Assembly: GCF_963575615.1 (NCBI RefSeq) | Contig: NZ_CAUYTL010000001.1 | Span: 201,366-265,365, forward strand | Origin: Listeria_A hofi | GTDB lineage: Bacteria; Bacillota; Bacilli; Lactobacillales; Listeriaceae | Direction: 5' to 3' | Length of the DNA stretch: 64,000 nt | Shown: positions 49,263-59,502 of the stretch, piece by piece | Layout: each line of letters opens with the position of its first letter | Position numbering within the stretch: position 1 is the first letter of the stretch | Translations under genes and position numbers: made by a program | Notes under the pieces: model-generated | What the model was told of the DNA's origin: nothing | Databases searched by the model: none | Seen by the model: the letters and a program-made list of their open reading frames with translations, nothing else

Positions 49263-51668
49263 TCACAGGTTTTTATTGTGGTGCACATTCCAAATTTCAT
49301 CCGCATAGTGCATAATCGTGTAGTCCGATGAAAACTCGCCCGCATGCGCGATATTTAGAAGCGACATCTGATTCCACCTCTTCCGATCACGATACAAGCC
49401 ATCAATTCGCGACTGCGCATGCACATAAGATTCATAATCCTTCAACACGAAATATTCATCATTATACTTTAAAAGCGAATCGAAAATTTCGCGCCCCTCT
49501 GCCTCAATGTTCGGAATGGTTCCATCGATAAGCGCATCCAGACAACGTTTCAATCGCGGATTATGATCATAAACCTCATGCGAATGATACGAATTCGAAT
49601 CATAAAAATGGTACAACTCCTGGTCCTGCATCCCAAATAATAGCATATTCTCATCGCCAACCCTATCACGAATTTCCACATTCGCCCCGTCTAACGTAGC
49701 AAGTGTAATCGCCCCATTTAACATCAACTTCATATTACTTGTGCCAGATGCCTCTTTTGTAACAAGTGAAATCTGCTCACTAATATCAGCTGCAGGAATA
49801 ATTTTTTCTGCAAGCGTCACGCCGTAATTTTCCACGAATACGACTTTAATTTTGTTAGCAATTGATGTATCATTGTTAATTAAATCCGCCACCGCATTAA
49901 TCAACTTGATAATTTCCTTTGCGTAGGAATAACTAGGTGCCGCCTTCGCCCCAAAAATAAATACACGCGGAACTATCTCTTCCTCCGAATTTGTTTCCTT
50001 TAACTTCAAATATAGCGATAAAATATGCAATACATTCAGCAATTGCCGTTTATACGCATGAAGTCGCTTAATCTGGACATCAAAAACCGCATTTGGATCA
50101 ATGTCAATTCCCATCGTTTCTTTCACATATGCCGCTAAATGCCGCTTATTCGCCAATTTGACCTGTTCTAGTTTTTCAAGTAAAACAGTATCCTCTTTGA
50201 AGGCTTTTAGTAAGTATAGTTCATTCGGTTTTTTCTTCCACTCAGTGCCAATGTAGTCGCTAATCAGATTACTCAAACCTTCATTGCTCAGCAACAGCCA
50301 ACGACGATGTGTAATCCCATTCGTCTTATTGTTAAAACGAGCTGGATATGCCAAATAAAAATCGTGCAATGCTTTTTCCTTTAAAATCTCCGTATGCAAT
50401 TTGGCCACGCCGTTAATGCTATGACTTCCGATAATAGCCAAATGCGCCATATGGATAACGCCATCTTGAATAATCGCTGTTCGTTGCGTAAAATTAGCTC
50501 CATAAAGCGGCGTCATGCTTTCCAAATGACGGCGATTAATCTCACAAATAATCTGGTAAATCCGTGGTACTAGATTCGAAACCATCTGCTCAGGCCACTT
50601 TTCAAGCGCTTCTGCCATAATCGTATGATTCGTATACGAGCACGTTTTCATCGTAATAGTCCACGCCGCATCCCAACTCATTCCCTCTTCATCAAGTAAA
50701 ATTCGCATCAACTCTGGGATACACATCGTTGGGTGCGTATCGTTGATGTGAATCGAAATTTTCTCCGCTAAATGCTCTATTGGCAGGCCCAATTTTAGAT
50801 AATAACGAATGATACTCTGCACACCAGCCGAAACAAAAAAATACTCCTGCTTCAAGCGTAACAAGCGACCATCGTAGCTAGAATCATCTGGATACAGCAT
50901 CTCCGAAATACTATGAATGGACTTCCTCCGCTCCTCTGAAAAATAATCCATCTCCTCACTCGGCGGTATTTCAGCCGACCAAAGCCGCAAATTATTCACT
51001 GTATCATTCGCATAGCCAGTCATCGCCGTATCATAAGGCACCGCTAAAATATCCTCCGTATGCGAATAAATCGGTTTAATATCGCCATTCTCATTCTCTT
51101 CCAAATGAACATCTCCGAAAAAGCGCACAATCTCTGCCTTATTCTCACGCCGCGTTTCCCACACATTCGTATGTCTCAACCAATCATCCGGCAACTCAAC
51201 TTGGTAACCATTCACAAATTTCTGCTTAAACAACCCGTAGCGATAACGAATCCCGTTCCCATTTCCAGGCACATCACATGTTGCCATCGAATCCATAAAG
51301 CAAGCCGCCAATCGGCCTAGCCCGCCATTACCAAGACCAGGATCCGCCTCGATTGCTTCCAAACTGGCAAATTCGACACCAAGCTCCGCCAAACCTTCTC
51401 GAACCGTATCCAAAATACCCAAATTCAGCAAATTACTTTTTAATAACTTCCCAGGTAGAAACTCAATCGAAAAATAGTAAACTTGTTTTGCTTGATCTTG
51501 CTGGTATCCCTTCTTTGTCTGCATCCAATTTTGAGCTGTGTACTCCTTAACAACACTTCCCAATGTGATGTACTGTTCCAGCGGTGTCAAATCATGAATT
51601 TCCGAAGCATACAGACTCGTCAATACACGATTATACTCTTTTTTAAAATGCTCTTTACTAATTTCCAA
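49263..51668 (-). CDS. glgP: Glycogen phosphorylase
   Basis: 801 residues, the usual GT35 length. LEAIEADPGLGNGGLGRLAACFMDS is present near 105 (only the core GLGNGGLGRLAACFMDS is needed), and the PLP site EASGTSNMKLMLNGA holds the Lys Schiff base near 640. It releases glucose-1-phosphate from glycogen ends in the cytoplasm. The start is TTG at 51666-51668, preceded by GGGAGGAATCATA. It follows glgA by 50 nt in the operon. Confidence 0.95.
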   Translation of the reverse strand: MEISKEHFKKEYNRVLTSLYASEIHDLTPLEQYITLGSVVKEYTAQNWMQTKKGYQQDQAKQVYYFSIEFLPGKLLKSNLLNLGILDTVREGLAELGVEFASLEAIEADPGLGNGGLGRLAACFMDSMATCDVPGNGNGIRYRYGLFKQKFVNGYQVELPDDWLRHTNVWETRRENKAEIVRFFGDVHLEENENGDIKPIYSHTEDILAVPYDTAMTGYANDTVNNLRLWSAEIPPSEEMDYFSEERRKSIHSISEMLYPDDSSYDGRLLRLKQEYFFVSAGVQSIIRYYLKLGLPIEHLAEKISIHINDTHPTMCIPELMRILLDEEGMSWDAAWTITMKTCSYTNHTIMAEALEKWPEQMVSNLVPRIYQIICEINRRHLESMTPLYGANFTQRTAIIQDGVIHMAHLAIIGSHSINGVAKLHTEILKEKALHDFYLAYPARFNNKTNGITHRRWLLLSNEGLSNLISDYIGTEWKKKPNELYLLKAFKEDTVLLEKLEQVKLANKRHLAAYVKETMGIDIDPNAVFDVQIKRLHAYKRQLLNVLHILSLYLKLKETNSEEEIVPRVFIFGAKAAPSYSYAKEIIKLINAVADLINNDTSIANKIKVVFVENYGVTLAEKIIPAADISEQISLVTKEASGTSNMKLMLNGAITLATLDGANVEIRDRVGDENMLLFGMQDQELYHFYDSNSYHSHEVYDHNPRLKRCLDALIDGTIPNIEAEGREIFDSLLKYNDEYFVLKDYESYVHAQSRIDGLYRDRKRWNQMSLLNIAHAGEFSSDYTIMHYADEIWNVHHNKNL

Positions 51669-51718
51669 TATGATTCCTCCCTACTTGCGTTTGACTAGCT
51701 TGTGTTTTGTAATAAACA

Positions 51719-53143
51719 TTATTTTTCATAGATACCCTTGTATTTTTCAGCTGAAACTTTCCAACTGAAATCCTTGTCCATCGCTTGCGTCACAAGCTGC
51801 CGCCAAACATCCGGTTGTTCCTCATATAGCGTGATTGCCGATTCTAAAATAGTTCTAAAAACACCAGCATCATAGTTATCAAAACTAAAACCAGTTCCCT
51901 CACGCGTATACTTATTAAAAGGCTGAACAGTATCTTTCAAACCACCTGTTTCATGAACAACTGGAAGCGTCCCATAGCGCATCGCAATCAACTGCGAAAT
52001 CCCGCATGGCTCAAACCAAGAAGGCATCAACAACATGTCTCCTGCAGCATAAAGCTGTTGCGCAAAGCCAATATCAAAATCAATGTTCGCCGACATTTTA
52101 TCCGGATACACATGCTCGAAAAAGCGATAAGAGTCCTCAAAAGCTGTTTCTCCTTTACCAAGAATCGCGATTTGAACATTCTTTTGTAATAACGCATCCA
52201 AGCTTTCTTCCACTAAATGGCATCCTTTTTGGTGAGTCAAACGCGATACCATAATAATCAGCGGCACATCTGCACGCACCGGCAACCCGAGACGCGCCTG
52301 CATTGCTGCCTTATTTTTTGCTTTTCCAGACATATCCTTCTGGCTAAAGGTATTCGGAATCAGCGGATCATTTGCCGGATTATTCAATTCCTGATCAATC
52401 CCGTTTAGTATGCCCGTCAATTTCCAAGCATTCGCCCGAAGTAAACCATCCAAACGCTCCCCATAAAGCGGTGTCTGAATTTCCTGCGCATAGCTCGGGC
52501 TAACCGTCGTAATCTGATCTGCAAACTGAATCGCACCCTTCATAAAGTTCACATCATCATAATACTTAATCCCATCTTCATGCCACATCTGCATCCCAAT
52601 TCCGAGCAATTCTTCCAACACCCGCGGCGAATAAATTCCTTGAAACTGCAAATTATGAATCGTCAGCACCGTCCGAATCCCTCGATATGCCTCAATCCAA
52701 TGATACTTATCCGCAAGTAATAACGGAATAATCCCCGTATGCCAATCATTCACGTGCAACCAATCCGGAACAAAATCAATTTTCTCCATCATTTCACAAA
52801 CCGCCATCGAGAAAAACGCATAGCGCTCCGCATCATCGTAGTCCCCATACACATTCGGTCGATCAAAATAATACAAGTTATCAATAAAATAGAAGCGCAC
52901 GCCGTCACGCACCAACGTCTTCACACCGCAAAACTGCTGACGCCAACCGACGTCCACCGTAAACTGCGTCACATCCTCCATCTCATCCTTAAATTCCTGC
53001 GCCATCTTCGTGTGAAACGGTAACACTACGCGAATATCAACACCCTGCTTCACCAATTCTTTTGGTAATGCATACGCCACATCCGCAAGCCCACCTACTT
53101 TCACAAACGGAAAAACCTCCGCCGCTGCAAATAGGACTTTCAT
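51719..53143 (-). CDS. glgA: Glycogen synthase (ADP-glucose)
   Basis: 474 residues, GT5. KVGGLADVAYALPKEL (about 15-30) binds ADP-glucose; DWHTGIIPLLLAD and FEPCGISQLIAMRYGTLPVV with the ETGGL motif (about 375-405) mark the active site. It elongates alpha-1,4-glucan. It overlaps glgD by 4 nt (ATGA). Together with GlgC/GlgD and GlgB it completes glycogen synthesis. Confidence 0.96.
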   Translation of the reverse strand: MKVLFAAAEVFPFVKVGGLADVAYALPKELVKQGVDIRVVLPFHTKMAQEFKDEMEDVTQFTVDVGWRQQFCGVKTLVRDGVRFYFIDNLYYFDRPNVYGDYDDAERYAFFSMAVCEMMEKIDFVPDWLHVNDWHTGIIPLLLADKYHWIEAYRGIRTVLTIHNLQFQGIYSPRVLEELLGIGMQMWHEDGIKYYDDVNFMKGAIQFADQITTVSPSYAQEIQTPLYGERLDGLLRANAWKLTGILNGIDQELNNPANDPLIPNTFSQKDMSGKAKNKAAMQARLGLPVRADVPLIIMVSRLTHQKGCHLVEESLDALLQKNVQIAILGKGETAFEDSYRFFEHVYPDKMSANIDFDIGFAQQLYAAGDMLLMPSWFEPCGISQLIAMRYGTLPVVHETGGLKDTVQPFNKYTREGTGFSFDNYDAGVFRTILESAITLYEEQPDVWRQLVTQAMDKDFSWKVSAEKYKGIYEK

Positions 53144-54288
53144 CCAACCTCCGCCCCTCTGCTTGTCTCGATTTGTTCATCTTTCTTCACAACAATCGGA
53201 TTACCCGGCGCCCCAATCAACTCAACACCCGGTGCAATAACGCTTTTCTTATCCGCAATGACATATTCTAATCGCGCGCCCTCACCAACGCGAGCACCTT
53301 GCATAATCATCGAATTGCTCACGCTTGCTCCTTCTTCCAACACCACATTTCGGAATAACAACGAATGCTCCGCTGATCCACGTAGTAAACATCCATTCGC
53401 GACCAAACAATCCTTAATATCCGAGTTCTCGGCGTAAAAAGTTGGCACCTCATTCTTCGCTTTCGTATGGATTTTCTGGTTCTCTTGGAACAGCGCTGAT
53501 AAATTACGATCCTCCAGCATATCAAAATTCCCATCAAAATACGAGTTCACCGAATAAATTTGTCGCAAGTAGCCCGTATATTCAAAACCGTTCGCTTTCG
53601 TATGTTCCACCGCCTGCTTCATCACCGCATCCAACGAAAAATCACGCCCTGTTTCGCGATAATTAGCAAGCAATTTCAACAATAATTCTTGCTTCAACAA
53701 ATAAATCTCCAAGCTAAGCGCGCTATTCTCCCGCACCTGCTCCTCTTTTCCAACTTCCTCATTCGCCAAAATTTTTCCTTTTGGCGTTAAATCAAGTGTC
53801 ATCAAATTCTCATGGTCCCCCGCCTCAATCGAAGACGTAATCTTCTTATAAACTACTGTCACATCAGCGTCTTGTTGCTTATGATGTTGCAAAACCGATT
53901 TCAAATCAATGTTGCAAATCATCTTACTTCCCATAATAACCACGTATTCCGTTGCCGATTTCGTCAAAAAATTCAAGCTGTTATCATAATTCTCCTGTGA
54001 AAAATCATCTGCATTACGTTCATCAAACACGAACAGCCCACCGTACATCGTGTTCAAATCCCATTCCTTTCCGCTCCTAATATGGTCAAATAACGAGCGA
54101 TTATTCTCATTCAAAAACATCGCAATCGTATTAATACCAGCATTCGTCATATTCGATAACGGAAAATCAATCAAGCGATAACGACACGCAAATGGCATCG
54201 CTGCAAGAGGTCGGTTTTTCGTCAAAGGCTGCAGTCCTTCTTTATTTTCCGATAAGTTTAAGATTCCACAAATTTTATTAGCCTTCAT
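53140..54288 (-). CDS. glgD: Glycogen biosynthesis protein GlgD (regulatory subunit)
   Basis: 382 residues with the same fold as GlgC: a nucleotidyltransferase domain (about 1-245) and a left-handed beta-helix (about 290-375, SVSNSMIMQGARVGEGARLE). The GGxGxRL nucleotide loop of GlgC is replaced by SENKEGLQPLTKNRPLAAMP, so it is unlikely to be active alone. In Bacilli GlgD pairs with GlgC and raises its activity. It overlaps glgC by 11 nt. Confidence 0.93.
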   Translation of the reverse strand: MKANKICGILNLSENKEGLQPLTKNRPLAAMPFACRYRLIDFPLSNMTNAGINTIAMFLNENNRSLFDHIRSGKEWDLNTMYGGLFVFDERNADDFSQENYDNSLNFLTKSATEYVVIMGSKMICNIDLKSVLQHHKQQDADVTVVYKKITSSIEAGDHENLMTLDLTPKGKILANEEVGKEEQVRENSALSLEIYLLKQELLLKLLANYRETGRDFSLDAVMKQAVEHTKANGFEYTGYLRQIYSVNSYFDGNFDMLEDRNLSALFQENQKIHTKAKNEVPTFYAENSDIKDCLVANGCLLRGSAEHSLLFRNVVLEEGASVSNSMIMQGARVGEGARLEYVIADKKSVIAPGVELIGAPGNPIVVKKDEQIETSRGAEVG

Positions 54289-55426
54289 CTTCCGACACTC
54301 CTATCATTTCATGGTGACCAACGACTTGAATTTCGTCCTCACCCAAAATTTCCACATTATCCGCAATAACTGCATTTTCACCAACAATAGCCCGTTTTAA
54401 CACAACATTATTCCCAATTACCGCATTCGGCATAATCACACTGTCCTCAATCACGCTATTCTCGCCAACCTTCACATTCTGCGACAAAATCGAATGCTTA
54501 ACTTTACCATTTATAAAGCATCCATCGACAATCAGTGCATTTTTCACATCTGCCCGTTTCGTAATATGTTGTGGTGGCGCAATCGGGTTTTTCGAATAAA
54601 TACGCCATTCTCGGTCTCTAATATTCAGCTCGTGGCAAGGATTAATAAACTCCATGTTCGCCTCCCACAAACTTGAAATCGTTCCAACATCTTTCCAATA
54701 ACCAGAAAAACGATACGCAAAAATATGCTCGCCGTTATTCAAATATGCTGGCACAATATTTTTTCCAAAGTCGCTCATATCGATATTTTTAGACTGTGCA
54801 TCTTTCAAATACTGGCGCAATAAACTCCATTTAAATATATAAATCCCCATCGATGCTAAATTACTTTTCGGCTCTGCCGGCTTTTCATCAAACTCAATAA
54901 TCCTCTCTGTGTTATCCACATTCATAATTCCAAATCTTGACGCTTCTTCCATTGGCACCTCGATAACAGCCACCGTCAGCGCTGCATTTTTTTCCTTATG
55001 ATAATCGAGCATTTTCTCATAATCCATTTTATAAATATGATCCCCTGATAAAATTAGTACATATTCCGGATTATGACTATCAATAAAACTTACATTCTGA
55101 TGAATCGCATGTGCCGTTCCTTTAAACCACTTCTCTCCTTCTAAACTAAGATGCGGTTGCAAAATCGTCACGCCACCACTCTTATAATCTAAGTCAAAAT
55201 ATGAGCCGTCCCCAATATGTTCATTCAACTCAAGTGGCTGATACTGCGTTACTACTCCAACCGTATCAATACCCGAATTGGAACAATTACTTAACGAAAA
55301 ATCAATAATTCGGTACTTCCCACCAAATGAAACAGCTGGTTTTGCCATTGTTTTCGTTAAATCGCCGAGCCTTGAACCTTGTCCACCTGCTAAAATCATT
55401 GCAATCATGTCATTTTTCATAATCAT
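54278..55426 (-). CDS. glgC: Glucose-1-phosphate adenylyltransferase
   Basis: 382 residues. MILAGGQGSRLGDLTKTMAK (nucleotide loop), KYRIIDFSLSNCSNSGI, and SGDHIYKMDY with the catalytic Asp. The C-terminal beta-helix (about 295-380) carries VKVGENSVIEDSVIMPNAVI. It makes ADP-glucose, the committed step. Start uncertain between the ATGs at 55426 and 55420; no strong ribosome site is seen, and translation may depend on coupling with glgB 31 nt upstream. Confidence 0.95.
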   Translation of the reverse strand: MIMKNDMIAMILAGGQGSRLGDLTKTMAKPAVSFGGKYRIIDFSLSNCSNSGIDTVGVVTQYQPLELNEHIGDGSYFDLDYKSGGVTILQPHLSLEGEKWFKGTAHAIHQNVSFIDSHNPEYVLILSGDHIYKMDYEKMLDYHKEKNAALTVAVIEVPMEEASRFGIMNVDNTERIIEFDEKPAEPKSNLASMGIYIFKWSLLRQYLKDAQSKNIDMSDFGKNIVPAYLNNGEHIFAYRFSGYWKDVGTISSLWEANMEFINPCHELNIRDREWRIYSKNPIAPPQHITKRADVKNALIVDGCFINGKVKHSILSQNVKVGENSVIEDSVIMPNAVIGNNVVLKRAIVGENAVIADNVEILGEDEIQVVGHHEMIGVSEDEG

Positions 55427-55456
55427 CCGGGACTGCTTTTTTACGGCAAATCCCCT

Positions 55457-57388
55457 TCACCGCCCTTTTTTATATCCTTTTATTCTTTTCGGCTTAATAA
55501 TAAGTACACTCATTGCGGGCATGATAACTTCTATACTATATGGTTGTCCATTATGCCCCGCATCGCTCGTGCGCATTTCTGCTTGCGCCGTCTTCCAAGT
55601 CCCACCAAAATCAAACGACTCCGTATTCAATAATTCTGCATAAATCCCTTCATAAGGCACTCCAATCCTGACTCGCTGTCTTTCCACTGGCACAAAATTA
55701 CACGCTACCACGAGGAAATCACGTGGCTTTGTACCTCGGCGAATAAACGTCAAAATCGACTCATCTCGATTATCTGCATCCAAAATTGCCATTCCGGCAG
55801 AATCATGATCGAGCTCAAATAATGCCCGGTGCTCCACATAAATCGTATTTAAAGACTTCACAAAAAATTGGTATTGATGATTCAAATCTTGTTTTAAATC
55901 TGCCCATTCCAATTCTTCCGCGAACTTCCATTCCAAAAATTGCCCTGTCTCGTTGCCCATGAAATTTAATTTTTTCCCAGGGTGCATCATCAAAAATGCC
56001 TCTAATGTTCGGAGTCCAGCAAACTGATTATATCGATCCCCTGGCATTTTGTGCATCATCGATTTCTTACCGTGCACCACCTCATCATGTGACAATGCCA
56101 AAATATAATTCTCCTTAAACATATACATGAACGAAAACGTCACGAGGTTAAAATGATCCTTGCGAAACAACGGATCCATCTCGAAAAATTCTAAAATATC
56201 GTTCATCCACCCCATGTTCCACTTATAATTAAAACCAAGTCCACCAACATCCACAGGTAACGTCACACCTGGATATGCTGTACTTTCCTCTGCAATCATT
56301 AACATATCCGGATATCGCTTAAAAACCTCTGTATTTAACTTTTGAACAAAAGCGATGCCAGCTTTATTCACATTTCCGCCGTCCTCATTTGCTTCCCAGT
56401 ATCCATCATCATAATCCAAATAAATCATGTTCGATACCGCGTCGACACGCAAACCATCCAAATGACACATCTCAATCCAAAACAGCGCATTCGAAATCAA
56501 AAAACTATGCACCTCGGCCTTAGACAAATCAAAATTAAGCGCTCCCCAGCGGACATTATCTGCCTGAAACGTCTTCCAATATTCAAACTGTGGCGTACCA
56601 TCAAAATAAGATAACGCATTATCATTTCGGCAAAAATGCCCCGGTACCCAATCCATAATCACACCAATATTCGCCGCATGACAAGCATCCACAAAACCCA
56701 TAAAATCTTCTAGGCTCCCGTAACGCGCCGACAACGCATAATAACCCGTAATTTGATAGCCCCAAGACGCGTCTAGTGGATGTTCCATGAGCGGCATAAA
56801 CTCAATATGCGTATACCCCATCTCCACCACATATGGAATCAACATATCCGCAAGCTCCGCAAACGTATAAAACTCAGCATCCCTACCATCCTGCGGTTTC
56901 CGCCAAGAACCAGCATGCACCTCATAAATATTGAGTGGCGCCTGATATAAGTTCTTTCGCTTCCGTTTCGCCATCCAGCGCCCATCCGTCCATTTGAAAT
57001 CTGGCATTTTGGTTACCACTGCGGCATCCTTTGGTCTTAACTCAAACGCCAAGGCATATGGATCCATCTTTAATTTCTGATTTCCATTTGAATCCTCCAC
57101 CAAAACTTTATAATGTTGTCCCGGTTTCGCTTGCGTCGAAAAGCCTTCCCAAATTCCCGCATTCCCAATTTTATGCAAAATCATCCCAGTATCCCAATCG
57201 CAAAAATCACCTACAATCGCAATTTTTTGTGCGTTTGGAGCCCAGACACGAAACGAAAATCCTTCTTTCCCATTCGAATCCAGTGCAAACTGACACCCCA
57301 TCAGCTGATAACTCTGAAAATGACTCCCCGTATTAAATAAATATGTATCCGCTTCTGACATGTTTCCGATCTGCAATTTATTGCTCAC
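55457..57388 (-). CDS. glgB: 1,4-alpha-glucan branching enzyme
   Basis: 643 residues, GH13_9. A CBM48 module (about 30-125), FSFRVWAPNAQKIAIVGDF, precedes the barrel. Catalytic regions: DWVPGHF (I), GLRVDAVSNMIYLDY with the nucleophile Asp (II), IAEESTAYP with the Glu (III), and LSHDEVVHGKKSMM with the Asp (IV). It creates alpha-1,6 branches. The start is GTG at 57388; an ATG nine codons later (MSEADTYLF) fits the family N-terminus equally well. First gene of the glycogen operon. Confidence 0.95.
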   Translation of the reverse strand: MSNKLQIGNMSEADTYLFNTGSHFQSYQLMGCQFALDSNGKEGFSFRVWAPNAQKIAIVGDFCDWDTGMILHKIGNAGIWEGFSTQAKPGQHYKVLVEDSNGNQKLKMDPYALAFELRPKDAAVVTKMPDFKWTDGRWMAKRKRKNLYQAPLNIYEVHAGSWRKPQDGRDAEFYTFAELADMLIPYVVEMGYTHIEFMPLMEHPLDASWGYQITGYYALSARYGSLEDFMGFVDACHAANIGVIMDWVPGHFCRNDNALSYFDGTPQFEYWKTFQADNVRWGALNFDLSKAEVHSFLISNALFWIEMCHLDGLRVDAVSNMIYLDYDDGYWEANEDGGNVNKAGIAFVQKLNTEVFKRYPDMLMIAEESTAYPGVTLPVDVGGLGFNYKWNMGWMNDILEFFEMDPLFRKDHFNLVTFSFMYMFKENYILALSHDEVVHGKKSMMHKMPGDRYNQFAGLRTLEAFLMMHPGKKLNFMGNETGQFLEWKFAEELEWADLKQDLNHQYQFFVKSLNTIYVEHRALFELDHDSAGMAILDADNRDESILTFIRRGTKPRDFLVVACNFVPVERQRVRIGVPYEGIYAELLNTESFDFGGTWKTAQAEMRTSDAGHNGQPYSIEVIMPAMSVLIIKPKRIKGYKKGR

Positions 57389-57457
57389 TTCACCACACCC
57401 TTTTTGAATAATCTGTTTTTTCTCTATTCCAAAACAAAAAAATCATTATGTCGCGTT

Positions 57458-57486
57458 CATTTATGAAGTAAATCGGAAACTGTCAA
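57458..57486 (-). promoter_or_regulatory. Glycogen operon promoter
   Basis: TTGACA (57481-57486), 17-nt spacer, TAAATG (57458-57463) on the minus strand, about 70 nt before glgB. The -10 is weak, so the promoter may need help or be a poor match to sigma-A. No clear cre or other operator palindrome is seen. Confidence 0.55.
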
Positions 57487-57584
57487 CATAATTTCCTTAT
57501 TTCTAATATACCAGATTTCTTGGCTTTTTGAAAATAATACCACCAGTAAAGCTTATAACATTTTTTATTTATCAAAAGCTACAT

Positions 57585-57624
57585 AAAATAAAGAGCCTAG
57601 GCATTATAACCCGGACTCTCTACA
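57585..57624 (-). terminator. Terminator after lplA
   Basis: AGAGTCCGG / CCTAGGCTCT with mismatches, then TTTATTTTATG on the minus strand. Confidence 0.65.
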
Positions 57625-57628
57625 TTTA

Positions 57629-58624
57629 TTAATACACTAAATCTAAGAAGTCTTCCTTTGTAATGTTACCAAAATAATGTTTTATATCTACATCAGATAG
57701 CGCCTTTTCGATTGCACTTCGTTCGTAATTAACACCGCGAAGTTTACTTTCAATCTCTGTCACATCGCCAACCCCAAAGAAATCACCGAAAATCTTCACG
57801 TCTGCAATGATACTTTTCACAACATCTAGGCGCACATCGATACCCCCAACTGGAAAACGCTTCGTCCGTTCCAAGTTAAACTTGGGCGACTTTCCATAAT
57901 TCCAATCCCAGTTATTATAGCGCTTCGCCGAAATCGCACGAATCTTCTCCCAATCGGCCTCCGTAAGCACATATTCTTTCACATCCGCCACACTTTCGAC
58001 ATCAAAAATATCTAGCAGAAGTAAATCGCGAAATTCCTCCGTCGTCATCTTATTCTCCATAAACTCCGAAATATTCGCAACCCGGCTTCGCACTGACTTA
58101 ATGCCCTTCGATTCAATTTTATCCTTACGAACCTTTAATGACGCCACAACATCATCTAGGTTCAAATCAAGCATCAATGTCCCGTGCGAAAACATCTTGC
58201 CCTTTGTCGCGAACTGCGCATTCCCAGACACTTTGAAACCATCGATTAACAAATCATTGCGCCCTTTCAATTCCGCATTCACACCTTGCTTTTTAAGCGC
58301 CACGACAATCGGCTCAGTGAATTTTGCGAAGTTATGAAACGAATCGCCATCATCGTTCGTAATAAAGCTGAAATTCAAATTCCCCTCATCATGATAAACC
58401 GCTCCACCCCCAGATAGGCGACGCACAACCTTAATATTATTTTCTGCGACATATTCCGTATTAATTTCCTCAATCGTATTCTGATTACGCCCGATAATAA
58501 TTGATGGCTGGTTAATATAAAATAGCAACACCGGCTCATCTAAATCAAGCTCCGTCAAAATAAACTCTTCCACCGCCAAATTAATCGTTGGATCTAACAC
58601 ATTTTTATTATCAATAAAATACAC
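57629..58624 (-). CDS. lplA: Lipoate-protein ligase A
   Basis: 331 residues. RRLSGGGAVYHDEGNLNFSF (about 70-89) is the lipoate-binding motif, followed by GRNDLLIDGFKVSGNAQFA with the essential Lys and HGTLMLDL. A C-terminal accessory domain (about 245-331) is present. It attaches free lipoate to the E2 and GcvH lipoyl domains using ATP; the L. monocytogenes orthologue LplA1 is needed for growth inside host cells. The start is GTG at 58622-58624 with AAGGAGG 9 nt upstream. It lies 14 nt after the MBL gene. Confidence 0.95.
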   Translation of the reverse strand: MYFIDNKNVLDPTINLAVEEFILTELDLDEPVLLFYINQPSIIIGRNQNTIEEINTEYVAENNIKVVRRLSGGGAVYHDEGNLNFSFITNDDGDSFHNFAKFTEPIVVALKKQGVNAELKGRNDLLIDGFKVSGNAQFATKGKMFSHGTLMLDLNLDDVVASLKVRKDKIESKGIKSVRSRVANISEFMENKMTTEEFRDLLLLDIFDVESVADVKEYVLTEADWEKIRAISAKRYNNWDWNYGKSPKFNLERTKRFPVGGIDVRLDVVKSIIADVKIFGDFFGVGDVTEIESKLRGVNYERSAIEKALSDVDIKHYFGNITKEDFLDLVY

Positions 58625-58638
58625 GCCTTATTTCCTCC

Positions 58639-59370
58639 TTAAAACTCGATAATCAAGCCTTTATGCGCCAACACAATTTGCCCATCAAACGCCGTAGCTG
58701 CTTCTGCCTTAAGCGTAGCCAGCTCACCAAACTGTGGTAAATGCGATAACAACAATGTCTTCACACCTGCATCATGCGCCAGTTGCCCAACTTCTGTACT
58801 CGCCATATGAATCTGACTTTTCCCAGCCAAATCCTTATAAAAGTTCGCATCCGCCATCAACAAATCTGCATCCTTTGCAAAAGGAACAAACGACTCCTGA
58901 TAAGCCGAATCCGCTGTAAATACGAAAACTTTCCCATTCGACTCTATCCGCATTGCATAACAAACCACCGGATGCACAGTCTTTAAAAATGTGATTGAAA
59001 AAGGTCCCACTGTAAGCGACTCACTCGGATTATACGCAATTCCCTCGGAGACATTTGGCATCGAAAGATAAGAAAAACCACGCGCATCCTCATCATGCCC
59101 ATATATCGGCAATACCGGAACATCGGCATTCATCCCACCAATCAAACGATAATGTTGTAAAATACCAACATCCGCCACATGATCTGGATGATAGTGCGAA
59201 ATAATCGCAGCATCAATCTCATTTGGATTCACATAATTCTGCATAATAGAAACGGCACTTGCACCGACATCAATCAATAATTTAAAGCCATCCTCTTCCA
59301 ATAAATAACTCGATGTCCCCTCATCCACTTTCGGATAGCCACCCCAATGACCAAACACAGTCAACTTCAT
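58639..59370 (-). CDS. Metallo-beta-lactamase-fold hydrolase (YhfI-like)
   Basis: 243 residues from the ATG at 59370 with AGAGGA upstream. RNase Z-like MBL: LTVFGHWGGYP, SSYLLEEDGFKLLIDVGASA, IISHYHPDHVADVGIL (HxHxDH), FTADSAYQESF and LLLSHLPQFG, giving the full metal site. Its position next to lplA is conserved (B. subtilis yhfI-yhfJ). Cytoplasmic; substrate unknown. Confidence 0.88.
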   Translation of the reverse strand: MKLTVFGHWGGYPKVDEGTSSYLLEEDGFKLLIDVGASAVSIMQNYVNPNEIDAAIISHYHPDHVADVGILQHYRLIGGMNADVPVLPIYGHDEDARGFSYLSMPNVSEGIAYNPSESLTVGPFSITFLKTVHPVVCYAMRIESNGKVFVFTADSAYQESFVPFAKDADLLMADANFYKDLAGKSQIHMASTEVGQLAHDAGVKTLLLSHLPQFGELATLKAEAATAFDGQIVLAHKGLIIEF

Positions 59371-59446
59371 GTCCACACGTCCTCTCTCGATTTAGTTTAC
59401 TTATTTATCATACACTAAAACGAAGACAGAGAACAGATTTTGTGAC

Positions 59447-59498
59447 TGAAAAAAACACGCCACACAGAATTCATAATTCCGCATGAAGCGTGCCCCAA
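59447..59498 (-). terminator. Terminator after srtA
   Basis: On the minus strand CACGCTTCATGCGGAATT / AATTCTGTGTGGCGTG, then seven T. Confidence 0.9.
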
Positions 59499-59502
59499 AA
59501 GC

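Noticed and set aside
47436..57388. Recently transferred island with foreign composition
   Set aside because: By eye, base composition and codon use look like those of the neighbours, and no integrase, repeat ends or tRNA junction directly bounds the operon.
57440..57465. cre site at the glycogen promoter (TGAACGCGACA)
   Set aside because: The CG step is in the wrong register relative to the cre consensus.
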